A DNA stretch of 6,717 nucleotides, from contig JANQHP010000063.1 of NCBI GenBank assembly GCA_028282625.1, positions 1 through 6,717 on the forward strand, written 5' to 3'. Positions 1 to 6,215 of this stretch are shown one piece after another (positions within the stretch are counted from its first letter, which is position 1; every line of letters begins with the position of its first letter). This DNA comes from Rickettsiales bacterium (GTDB taxonomy: Bacteria; Pseudomonadota; Alphaproteobacteria; Rickettsiales; UBA8987). A program made the translations under genes and the position numbers. The notes below the pieces were generated by a model. That model did no database searches. It was not told the DNA's origin and saw only the letters and a program-made list of their open reading frames with translations.

Positions 1-61
1 CGTTGATATCTGCCAATGGCACTACGCCGCCTGTCAATTCAGACGCACGAAGGACAAGGTA

Positions 62-90
62 AGACTAGCAGATTGCTCTCTCTCTGTCAA
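62..90 (-). promoter_or_regulatory. Strong sigma70-type promoter with extended -10, firing off the left edge
   Basis: On the minus strand a perfect -35 box TTGACA (85-90) is followed by exactly 17 nt and the -10-like box TAGTCT (62-67). TG one base before it (TGC-TAGTCT) makes an extended -10. The DNA just upstream (about 91-118) is very A+T rich, like an UP element. Transcription would start near position 55, a G, and run out of the window. The remaining 1-55 shows no clear ribosome binding site or recognisable coding start, so the product is unknown. The strength of the signals would suit a stable RNA or a highly expressed gene, but that is inference. The spacer begins with an (AG)n dinucleotide run. 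Confidence 0.55.
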
Positions 91-201
91 TATTTATTAA
101 GTTTTTATTAGAGTTTTGAGGTGGGAGTTTAGTAGATTTGCAAGTTGTAAGTACCCCCGCCATCCCGTGGCTTAGGCGACGATACCCAGTTTGCCAAACA
201 A

Positions 202-227
202 GATACCCCGGCTTTACCCAGGGTATC
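202..227 (-). terminator. Rho-independent terminator of the folC-to-Mth938 operon
   Basis: Read on the minus strand, starting 14 nt after the stop codon of the Mth938-domain gene, GATACCCTGG and CCGGGGTATC pair over 10 positions (one T-G wobble) around the 6-nt loop GTAAAG. The short interrupted T tract TTGTTT follows. The wobble becomes a C-A mismatch on the plus strand, so the hairpin is better in the minus orientation, as expected for ending the minus-strand operon. The weak T tract keeps this from being certain. A further GGGTATC half-site at 181-187 could compete for the same left arm. Confidence 0.6.
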
Positions 228-241
228 AACGTCATTCCCGC

Positions 242-598
242 TTAGAAAAACAGCACCGCGCCAAGTAGGCGCCCTTCGGCCAGCAACACATTATAGGTTC
301 GGCAAGCCGCCCCCAGATCCATCTTCTCCAGCATGATCTCCTGCTCTTTGGCCCACGCCTTGGTCGTATCCTCCAGCACAATCTCTCCGCCGCAAAGCAG
401 CAGCTCCACCTTGGCAAGATGTGCCTGCATCTGCTCTAAAGTTTCCGCACGCATCCCTCCTTCCGGCCACCGATGCACCGCATCCGGCAACACCAGAATC
501 GGCTCGCTCCACTTCACCCCGGCCACCACCACATGCGAAGGAGCATACGCATCAATCACCTGCTTACCTTGCGCAATCACAGGTGTAATATCCATCAT
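242..598 (-). CDS. Mth938-like domain (DUF498/NDUFAF3 family) protein
   Basis: This is a 118-residue cytosolic protein of the Mth938/DUF498 family, related to the mitochondrial complex I assembly factor NDUFAF3; the bacterial role is not settled. The family signature is clear at residues 93-110, with AACRTYNVLLAEGR preceded by MDLG where most members have MDTG. W44 and the GG at 70-71, in the usual Gly-rich strand position (LLLCGGEI), also fit. Length is typical and the protein looks complete. Two adjacent ATG codons open the frame; the first is 10 nt after the secD stop, with a weak AGGG about 8 nt upstream. It is the last gene of the minus-strand operon and is followed by a hairpin terminator. 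In many alphaproteobacteria this gene follows secF, which is absent here. Family assignment is sure; no function is claimed. Confidence 0.92.
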   Translation of the reverse strand: MMDITPVIAQGKQVIDAYAPSHVVVAGVKWSEPILVLPDAVHRWPEGGMRAETLEQMQAHLAKVELLLCGGEIVLEDTTKAWAKEQEIMLEKMDLGAACRTYNVLLAEGRLLGAVLFF

Positions 599-608
599 CG
601 GCGTAACC

Positions 609-2171
609 CTATATCTTCAGCGTTTTTGGACGCGTGCGACGCAGCCACAGCACCATCATCAGGCGCGTGAGCATAATCGCGGAAAACATCGAGCACACAA
701 TGCCAAGCGAAAGCGTCACCGCAAAGCCCTTCACCGGCCCACTACCGTAAATAAAGAGCAGGAGCGTAGCGATCAGTGTGGTAATGTTGGAATCTAAAAT
801 GGTTTTGAAAGCTTGCGCAAAACCCTGTTCCACCGCCGCAAAAGGCGTTTTACCAAGGCGAAGCTCCTCCTTAATCCGCTCAAAAATGAGGACATTCGCA
901 TCCACCGCCATCCCCATGGTCAGGATAATCCCCGCAATACCAGGAAGCGTCAGCGTGGCCTGGAACAAGGAGAGACACGCCACCAGCAGCACAATATTCA
1001 TCAGCAGTGCGATATCGGAATAGACCCCAAAACGCCGATAGACCACCACCATAAACACCAGCACCAACGCCACCGCAATCATGGAAGCCTTCTTACCGGC
1101 CTCAATGGAATCCGCACCAAGGCTTGGGCCTACCGTTCTTTCTTCCAGCACCTTCAGCGGCGCAGGCAGCGCACCGGCGCGAAGCAGCAACGCCAGATCC
1201 GCCGCACTTTGCGTCGTAAACTGCCCGCTAATCTGCCCCGATCCACCCAGAATCGGCTCCTGAATTTCGGGCGCGGTAATCACCACCCCATCCAACACCA
1301 CCGCAAAAGGCTTGCCTACATTTTGCCGCGTAATTTGGGCAAAACGCCTTGCACCTTGCGTATTAAAACGGAAACTCACCACCGCACGGCCGCGATCATA
1401 AGTCGGCCTCGCATCCACCAGCAGATCTCCGCTCAGCGCCACCCGCTTCTTCACCATAAAATAGCGGTTCGCCTGCTCCCCCATGCCTCTTAGCAACCGG
1501 CTATCAGGAGGCGCAGCGCGTAATTCTGCCGGGTAAGGGTCGCTCTCATCCATCAGGTGGAAGCTCATCTTGGCCGTACGCCCAAGCAACCGCTTCAGCC
1601 GCTCTGGGTCCTGCAGGCCTGGCACTTGCAGCAAAATCCGTCGGTCGCCCTGCTGTTGAATCACCGGCTCACGTGTTCCCGTTTCATCCACACGGCGACG
1701 TACAATCTCAATCGATTGCTCCAGCACATTGCGCTGCATCCGTTCCAACTCCGCATCACGAAACGTCACGCTCCCTTTTCCACCGTCCAAAGACCACAAC
1801 ATTTCCCTGGGCAGTACCGCCATCGCCTCTTCCGCTACAGCCTGCTGATCCGGATCGCGTAACGCAAACACCACCTGTTGATCGCTTGTCACGCGCAAGC
1901 CTTTGTACCCCACACGCTTATCACGCAAAGCACGGCGCACATCCTCTAGCGCAAACTCCATTTGCTCCTGCATGTAAGTTTCGGTGTCCACCTCCAGCAA
2001 AAGGTAGGAGCCACCTTGCAAGTCCAAACCAAGATTCAGCCTTTGTTCCGGCAATACCCCGTCCAGCCGCTCACGCATCTGCTCACTCAGCACATTGGGC
2101 AAGGCCTGCACAATCGCCCACAGGCATATGAGCAAAATAATGCCTATCTTGATTTTTGAAAAATGCAGCAT
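609..2171 (-). CDS. secD: Protein translocase subunit SecD
   Basis: SecD is an inner-membrane RND-fold protein that with SecF uses the proton motive force to help pull proteins across SecYEG. The 520 residues show the complete architecture: first membrane helix at about 7-24, the LGLDLQGG motif at 47-54, a periplasmic region with P1-type segments (about 55-340), the RAGALPAPL and EERTVGPSLG motifs at 331-351, then five membrane helices from about 363 to 510. The signature MAVDANVLIFERIKEE lies at 421-436, carrying the conserved Asp423 and Asn425, and the last helices end in a basic tail. The length suits alphaproteobacterial SecD. The ATG start is 21 nt after the yajC stop, with only a poor AGG upstream, so translation may be coupled to yajC. 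The tail ends normally and no SecF sequence follows: the next gene starts 10 nt later. Confidence 0.97.
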   Translation of the reverse strand: MLHFSKIKIGIILLICLWAIVQALPNVLSEQMRERLDGVLPEQRLNLGLDLQGGSYLLLEVDTETYMQEQMEFALEDVRRALRDKRVGYKGLRVTSDQQVVFALRDPDQQAVAEEAMAVLPREMLWSLDGGKGSVTFRDAELERMQRNVLEQSIEIVRRRVDETGTREPVIQQQGDRRILLQVPGLQDPERLKRLLGRTAKMSFHLMDESDPYPAELRAAPPDSRLLRGMGEQANRYFMVKKRVALSGDLLVDARPTYDRGRAVVSFRFNTQGARRFAQITRQNVGKPFAVVLDGVVITAPEIQEPILGGSGQISGQFTTQSAADLALLLRAGALPAPLKVLEERTVGPSLGADSIEAGKKASMIAVALVLVFMVVVYRRFGVYSDIALLMNIVLLVACLSLFQATLTLPGIAGIILTMGMAVDANVLIFERIKEELRLGKTPFAAVEQGFAQAFKTILDSNITTLIATLLLFIYGSGPVKGFAVTLSLGIVCSMFSAIMLTRLMMVLWLRRTRPKTLKI

Positions 2172-2192
2172 GAAGCAAACAACCTATAAAGG

Positions 2193-2570
2193 TTACTTTT
2201 TAGAAGAGGTTGGTGCCTTAGCAGGATCTTTTGGACTATCGGCCACAGTAGATTTAATTACGACAATGCTAACACCCTTGGCCACTTCTACTTCCAGGCG
2301 ATCTTCGCCCACAAGCTTTTTGACCTTTCCAACCACACCGCCGGCCGTGATAACCTCATCTCCCTTTTGGATATCTTGTACCATCTGGGCATGCGCTTTA
2401 ATCTTTTTGCTTTGCGGACGAATAATCAGAAAATAAAACACCACAAAAATCAGGATAAGCGGCAAAAAGCTTCCTGCCACACTGGGTTCAGGTGCGGCGT
2501 CCTGGGCCCATGCATTTTGAGAAAAAGATACATGCAACATCACAACAAACGCCCATATATACGCCATCAT
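2193..2570 (-). CDS. yajC: Preprotein translocase accessory subunit YajC
   Basis: YajC is a small inner-membrane partner of SecDF. The 125-residue protein has the family's core: a membrane helix at about 34-50 ending in the hallmark FYFLIIRPQ (45-53), then a basic stretch and the soluble domain with the GDEVITAGGVVGKV motif (70-83) and a valine-rich beta region to 110. The N-terminus (1-22) is a second hydrophobic stretch ending AWA-QD, which looks like a signal-peptide cleavage site; alphaproteobacterial YajC proteins often carry such an AxAQ sequence. I chose the ATG at 2570 because AAGGAG lies 5 nt upstream; the adjacent ATG at 2567 is equally possible. The frame stays open to a TTG at 2639, but no ribosome site supports that. 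It sits 21 nt before secD in the same operon. Confidence 0.95.
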   Translation of the reverse strand: MMAYIWAFVVMLHVSFSQNAWAQDAAPEPSVAGSFLPLILIFVVFYFLIIRPQSKKIKAHAQMVQDIQKGDEVITAGGVVGKVKKLVGEDRLEVEVAKGVSIVVIKSTVADSPKDPAKAPTSSKK

Positions 2571-2575
2571 TTTCA

Positions 2576-2581
2576 CTCCTT
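2576..2581 (-). promoter_or_regulatory. yajC ribosome binding site
   Basis: AAGGAG on the minus strand lies 5 nt before one ATG and 8 nt before the next in-frame ATG. It is the best Shine-Dalgarno in the window and decides the yajC start against the longer reading frame that opens at 2639. Confidence 0.85.
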
Positions 2582-2607
2582 GTTTAGAATAGAATAGACC
2601 AGAGCAA

Positions 2608-2635
2608 ACTATAGAGCCCAAAAACATGGATGCAA
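2608..2635 (-). promoter_or_regulatory. Possible internal promoter for yajC-secD
   Basis: In the 83-nt gap between the LytM lipoprotein gene and yajC, the minus strand has TTGCAT (2630-2635), 16 nt, and TATAGT (2608-2613). The -10 matches consensus at five of six positions, the -35 at three. Transcription would start near 2600, leaving about 30 nt of leader before yajC. This gap is by far the longest in the operon, which fits an internal promoter, but the -35 is weak. Confidence 0.35.
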
Positions 2636-2653
2636 GCAAAGGATGTGAGTTTA

Positions 2654-3721
2654 CTATGTTTTTGGTAGCAACGTGATAGGATCCAGTGCCTTGCGCCCTT
2701 TTCGTATAGCAAAATGCAGCTGTGGTTTTTCCACACGGCCGCTTTGCCCGACCAAACCAATTTTTTGACCCGCACGCACGTGTTGCCCCTCCTTCACATG
2801 GATCACTTTCGCATGGGCATACGCACTAATATACCCCTTGCCATGCTCAATAATCACCAAATTCCCGTGGCTTTTTAGGCCCCTACCTGTATAGGCCACC
2901 ACACCACTGCCAGAAGCATAAATCGGGGTGCCAGCCTTTGCCGCCACGTTAATGCCATCATGGTAAAACCCACCTTTTTGTGGTCCAAAGGATCGCAGAA
3001 TTTTTCCCCTCACCGGCCACTTGAACGTCACAGGACCGGAAAGCAAAGGACGTGGACGCACCGTACGCTTAGCATTTTGAACGCGCGGTGCTTCCACCAC
3101 GTGAGGCTTGGCTGTAATAGGTGGAGCATGGGCACGTGCTGACTGCTTGGGAGGCTTCACAGCAGGAGGCACCTCCGCTTTCCTGGCACGAGGCGTCGCA
3201 GGCTTTTGCCGTGCCAACGCAGATTCCTTCATCTTCCAGCTGCTCACATAAGGAATACGCATCCGCTGGTCTTGGCTAATGTGGTAAGGCTCTTTGATAT
3301 GGTTCAGGCGCGCCAACGCATGCATATCCACCTGATAGTGACGTGAAATGCTATAGAGCGTCTCCCCCGGTTTCACCCGATGAAATTGCAACAAGGGCAA
3401 CAACAGGCGCTGCCGCACCTTCAGCGTATAAGGTGGACGCAAATGATTGGCCGCAATAATAGAACGCACCGGCATATCGTAACGCCTGGCCAAGGCATAA
3501 AGCGTATCCCCTTTTTGCACCACCACACTACGCCCTCCCGTAGCAGAAGGATTAGGCGTCACCTGCCGATTAAACAGAAAAACCGGCGCGGTCTTTTTCT
3601 TCGTATGCGTAGTACCATAATGCACCGTATCCGCAGGCGCTTGTGAGCAAGCCGCTACCACATACATCAGCCACATAAAACAAAAGCGATGTATGACGTG
3701 ATGTTTGTGTAACATGCGCAT
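2654..3721 (-). CDS. LysM/LytM (M23-like) cell-wall lipoprotein, probably NlpD-type amidase activator
   Basis: This 355-residue envelope protein has a short signal ending in the lipobox VAAC (22-25), so it is probably lipidated at Cys25. Two LysM peptidoglycan-binding domains follow (about 65-109 and 113-158, each with the G-[DE]-T-L-Y core). Next comes a Lys/Pro/Arg/Ala-rich linker (about 160-228) and a LytM/M23 domain (231-350). The domain keeps H254, H302 in AYAH and H336 in QLHF. The zinc-binding Asp of the HxxxD motif is Asn258, and the first His of HLHF is Gln334. NlpD- and EnvC-type proteins with such losses are not hydrolases but switch on amidases, so I infer a similar role here. The start is ATG 3721 or ATG 3715; AAGG lies 4 or 10 nt upstream respectively. 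It follows the PAS gene by 18 nt. In many alphaproteobacteria a gene of this type precedes yajC-secD. Confidence 0.88.
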   Translation of the reverse strand: MRMLHKHHVIHRFCFMWLMYVVAACSQAPADTVHYGTTHTKKKTAPVFLFNRQVTPNPSATGGRSVVVQKGDTLYALARRYDMPVRSIIAANHLRPPYTLKVRQRLLLPLLQFHRVKPGETLYSISRHYQVDMHALARLNHIKEPYHISQDQRMRIPYVSSWKMKESALARQKPATPRARKAEVPPAVKPPKQSARAHAPPITAKPHVVEAPRVQNAKRTVRPRPLLSGPVTFKWPVRGKILRSFGPQKGGFYHDGINVAAKAGTPIYASGSGVVAYTGRGLKSHGNLVIIEHGKGYISAYAHAKVIHVKEGQHVRAGQKIGLVGQSGRVEKPQLHFAIRKGRKALDPITLLPKT

Positions 3722-3739
3722 CAGGCCTTAGACACCGCT

Positions 3740-4177
3740 CTAATATAAACGCCAGCGCATCGCGCCAAGAATATGGGTCGTGACCCCTTCAGGCGTACCA
3801 ATGGGCAGCAATATCTGACGATATCGTATCGTTAGACCCTGCTTGTTCGTAAAAAGATCCGCATCTTCCACAATGCATTTCTTTTGCGCCACCTCATCAA
3901 AATAACGTGCGGTGTGGTGCTTCCCAAGCGCTAAAAGCATGCAAGCCGGCGACCCACCCAAACCCTCACCATAGGCATCAATTAAATGAGGCCCCATATA
4001 GTCGTAGCCATACCCACCCTCCTGGGTGATTTGCACCAGAAAACACTCTTCCCACACGGCGTGCAGGGCGTCTAAATCAATGTCTTGTTCTTGTGGCATC
4101 GCATGTTCGCCGCGCCAATCCTCCCACAGATGACGTAACGTATCACTAATGCGCTGATAAGAATCCATGCTCGGCAT
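3740..4177 (-). CDS. PAS_5-type PAS domain protein
   Basis: This is a 145-residue soluble protein with no signal or membrane helix. It resembles the alphaproteobacterial PAS_5 family: an N-terminal helix with LWEDWRGEHAMPQEQDID (17-34), a helix ending in FLVQI (46-50), a strand-turn with YDYMGPHLIDAYGEGLGG (58-75), and a C-terminal LTIRYRQILLP...HILGAMRW segment (115-142). Members are single-domain proteins of unknown partner, possibly sensory or scaffolding; nothing here shows a ligand or an output domain. The ATG at 4177 is chosen: it follows the folC stop by one base (TAG-T-ATG), with AGG 7 nt upstream inside the folC end. ATG 4168 is a weaker alternative, and a TTG at 4204 would overlap folC without support. 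The tight junction suggests translational coupling to folC. Family assignment is from motif resemblance only. Confidence 0.75.
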   Translation of the reverse strand: MPSMDSYQRISDTLRHLWEDWRGEHAMPQEQDIDLDALHAVWEECFLVQITQEGGYGYDYMGPHLIDAYGEGLGGSPACMLLALGKHHTARYFDEVAQKKCIVEDADLFTNKQGLTIRYRQILLPIGTPEGVTTHILGAMRWRLY

Positions 4178-4178
4178 A

Positions 4179-5474
4179 CTAAAACCTGCGCTTATTTTGT
4201 GCAAGCACCCAACCCGCGAGATACAAAGAACCGCATATCAGTATCGTAGTCGGAGAGCTCTCCTCGCTTTCTTTCAATGTATCAAGCGCTTCCCACACAT
4301 CATTATGGCTGGTAGCAGGCACACCACATTCCCTAGCCGTTTTGAGCATATCGTGCGGGTCCATACTCTTATCATCCTCTGGAACCGGCACTAAGTGGAT
4401 GCCCTTAACATAAGGCACAAGCGGTTGAATATAATGCTCAAACTCTTTGTCCGCACGCATGCCTACCACCATATAAATCCGTTGCTTGTCCTTGTGCCAC
4501 TGCTTTAACGTTTCGGCCATCGCTTTTGAAGCGGCCGCGTTATGCCCGCCATCCAGCCACAGAGAAGCCGGCCTGACAAGCTCGGCCAAAACACCCGCAT
4601 CCAGATGCTGAAAACGTGCGGGCCAGCTTGCTTTTGCAATGCCTTGTTGCATTTGCGCATCGTCTAAACGAAACCCTTGCAAAAGATCCAGCGCGGCCAA
4701 CGCCACCCCTGCATTTTCCTTCTGATGCTCACCGTGCAGCCCTATCGCGTCACATGTTAGCGTGCGACGCGGCAAATGATAGGTCATGCCACAATCACCC
4801 AAGCGCGTATGCCACGCTTCACCATATGCATAAAGCGGCGCGTGCAACATACGCGCGCGCGCTGCCATCACCTCCATCACTTCAGGTACCTGTTTGGCCA
4901 CCACACAAGGCACGCCTTCTTTGATAATGCCCGCTTTTTCTGCAGCAATCTTGGGCAACGTATCTCCTAAAAACTCCGCATGGTCCATTGCTATTGGCGT
5001 AATGATCGTAAGCAGCGGCTTTTCTATCATATTGGTTGCATCCAACCGCCCGCCCATGCCGGTTTCCAACAACACAATATCCGCCGGATGGGTAGCAAAC
5101 GCTAAAAAGGCAGCAATGGTTGTACCTTCAAAAAAAGTAATGGGTATGGCATGCGTTTCACACGCCAATCGGCATTGCTCCAAAAGAGGATACAACGCAT
5201 CGTCTGAAATCGGCTCACCACATATCTCAATACGCTCATTAAACGCCACCAGATGCGGCGACGTATAGCGATGCACGCGATAACCCGCTTGCTGCAACAC
5301 GCTCCGCATCAAAGCCAGTGTCGAGCCCTTGCCATTGGTACCGGCCACATGCACCACCGGTGGCATATGAAGCTGCGGGTTGCCCACCGCTTCCAACAGG
5401 GACACCATACGGTCCAACCGCAAATCGATAGGCTTTTGCCCTGCTATCTTCGGCCAATGGGGTAGCTTTACCAT
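4179..5474 (-). CDS. folC: Bifunctional dihydrofolate synthase / folylpolyglutamate synthase
   Basis: FolC joins glutamate to dihydropteroate and then extends the glutamate chain on folates, using ATP, in the cytosol. The 431 residues carry the Mur-ligase-like motifs in order: P-loop GTNGKGS (45-51), TSPHL (71-75), NERI (79-82), FEGTT (115-119), LETGMGGRLDATN (136-148), HAEFLG (165-170) and EKAGIIK (179-185). The C-terminal domain follows with WPARFQ (284-289), LDGGHN (307-312) and GSLYLAG (415-421). The length is normal and no key motif is missing. I chose ATG 5474 over the GTG at 5486 because GAGG lies 6 nt before this ATG and the longer form has no ribosome site. It is the first gene of the minus-strand operon, diverging from gmk across 108 bp; no clear minus-strand promoter could be picked there. 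Confidence 0.96.
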   Translation of the reverse strand: MVKLPHWPKIAGQKPIDLRLDRMVSLLEAVGNPQLHMPPVVHVAGTNGKGSTLALMRSVLQQAGYRVHRYTSPHLVAFNERIEICGEPISDDALYPLLEQCRLACETHAIPITFFEGTTIAAFLAFATHPADIVLLETGMGGRLDATNMIEKPLLTIITPIAMDHAEFLGDTLPKIAAEKAGIIKEGVPCVVAKQVPEVMEVMAARARMLHAPLYAYGEAWHTRLGDCGMTYHLPRRTLTCDAIGLHGEHQKENAGVALAALDLLQGFRLDDAQMQQGIAKASWPARFQHLDAGVLAELVRPASLWLDGGHNAAASKAMAETLKQWHKDKQRIYMVVGMRADKEFEHYIQPLVPYVKGIHLVPVPEDDKSMDPHDMLKTARECGVPATSHNDVWEALDTLKESEESSPTTILICGSLYLAGWVLAQNKRRF

Positions 5475-5480
5475 GAACAC

Positions 5481-5484
5481 CCTC
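5481..5484 (-). promoter_or_regulatory. folC ribosome binding site
   Basis: GAGG on the minus strand lies 6 nt upstream of the ATG at 5474. It overlaps the alternative GTG starts at 5486 and 5480, which argues for the shorter 431-residue protein. Confidence 0.65.
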
Positions 5485-5545
5485 ACAAATTATTGATAGG
5501 CTTTTATGCACCAACCGCTTACACAACGCAGCAATGTTCCATGTG

Positions 5546-5574
5546 TTGCGCTGGCACGCTGGCTGTTTTATAGT
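5546..5574 (+). promoter_or_regulatory. Candidate gmk promoter
   Basis: TTGCGC (5546-5551), a 17-nt spacer and TATAGT (5569-5574) form a sigma70-type promoter; the -10 has five of six consensus bases and the -35 only three. The -10 ends 8 nt before the gmk ATG, so transcription would begin within a few bases of the start codon. The 10-bp imperfect palindrome TAGT-AC-ACTA (5571-5580) overlaps the -10 end and the expected start point. Confidence 0.45.
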
Positions 5575-5582
5575 ACACTACC

Positions 5583-6215
5583 ATGACAAAGCAACGTACA
5601 GGTTTTATGCTGGTGCTTTCTTCACCTTCTGGTGCAGGAAAAACCACGCTTTCACGGCTCCTGCTGGAAAAGGACCCTTACCTGACCATGTCGGTTTCCG
5701 CCACCACCCGGCCCAGGCGACCCAATGAGGTGGATGGCAGAGACTATTACTTTGTCGATGAAGAGCGCTTTCATCATATGGTCGAGCGCCACGAGATGCT
5801 GGAGCATGCCTGCGTGTTTGGTCATTGGTATGGCACCCCGGCAGAGCATGTGGAGCGCACCTTAGAAGGAGGAAAAGACGTCCTCTTTGATATTGACTGG
5901 CAAGGCACAGAACAGCTGAACCGGCATTGTCGGGAAGATGTGGTAAGCGTTTTTATCCTGCCTCCCTCCATGCAGGAACTCGAACAACGCCTGCGAGGAA
6001 GGGCGCAGGATTCTGATGAAGTCATTGCCGGACGCATGGCAAAAGCCAGCAGCGAAATTAGCCATTGGGAAAGCTACGATTATGTGCTGGTGAACCATGA
6101 TGTAGAAAAGAGCTTAAAAAGCCTGCTCTCCATTGTAACCGCCGAGCGGATGCGCCGCACCCGTCAACCACAGATGCAAACTTTTGTAGCAGATTTACTG
6201 GGAAGCGTCTCCTGA
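5583..6215 (+). CDS. gmk: Guanylate kinase
   Basis: Gmk phosphorylates GMP to GDP with ATP in the cytosol. The 210-residue protein has the typical length and motifs: P-loop SPSGAGKTTL (14-23), SATTRPRRPNEVDGRDYYFV (39-58) for GMP binding, the lid/GMP region with E71 and HACVFGHWYGTP (75-86), FDIDWQG (102-108), and a C-terminal YDYVLVNHD strand. All conserved residues I can judge are present. The ATG at 5583 places the P-loop at the usual distance from the N-terminus, yet no Shine-Dalgarno is seen in the 20 nt before it and a -10-like box lies 8 nt upstream. The mRNA may therefore be leaderless or nearly so. The gene diverges from folC, and its last 21 bp overlap the end of rsmA on the other strand. 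In relatives, as I recall, yicC usually precedes gmk; it does not here. Confidence 0.97.
   Translation: MTKQRTGFMLVLSSPSGAGKTTLSRLLLEKDPYLTMSVSATTRPRRPNEVDGRDYYFVDEERFHHMVERHEMLEHACVFGHWYGTPAEHVERTLEGGKDVLFDIDWQGTEQLNRHCREDVVSVFILPPSMQELEQRLRGRAQDSDEVIAGRMAKASSEISHWESYDYVLVNHDVEKSLKSLLSIVTAERMRRTRQPQMQTFVADLLGSVS

Noticed and set aside
11..21. Inverted repeat TGCCA-A-TGGCA, with the similar TGCCA-AA-TGGCA at 6231-6242
   Set aside because: The arms are only five bases. The second copy lies inside rsmA coding sequence, so the resemblance is likely chance, and neither is followed by a T tract.
1..62. Possible end of a plus-strand gene or beginning of a minus-strand gene at the left edge
   Set aside because: Short open frames exist on both strands, but none has a ribosome site, a recognisable motif or enough length to decide.
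333..797. A 154-codon plus-strand frame across the secD / Mth938 gene junction
   Set aside because: It is antisense to two recognised genes, has low-complexity composition and no domain or ribosome site.
813..1493. A 226-codon open frame on the plus strand opposite secD
   Set aside because: Its translation is rich in His, Arg and Gln with no recognisable domain, and it lies entirely antisense to a certain secD gene. It is a shadow of the coding strand.
2571..2639. Longer YajC starting at a TTG (2639) or ATG (2627)
   Set aside because: No ribosome site precedes these codons, while AAGGAG sits at the right distance before the ATG at 2570, where the family's N-terminus is expected.
4178..4204. 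Longer PAS protein starting at TTG 4204
   Set aside because: It would overlap folC by 26 nt and lacks a ribosome site; ATG 4177 has one and directly follows the folC stop.
5475..5545. A minus-strand promoter for folC in the divergent region
   Set aside because: Several half-matches such as TTGGTG followed by A+T-rich DNA were seen, but none pairs a good -10 with a correctly spaced -35.
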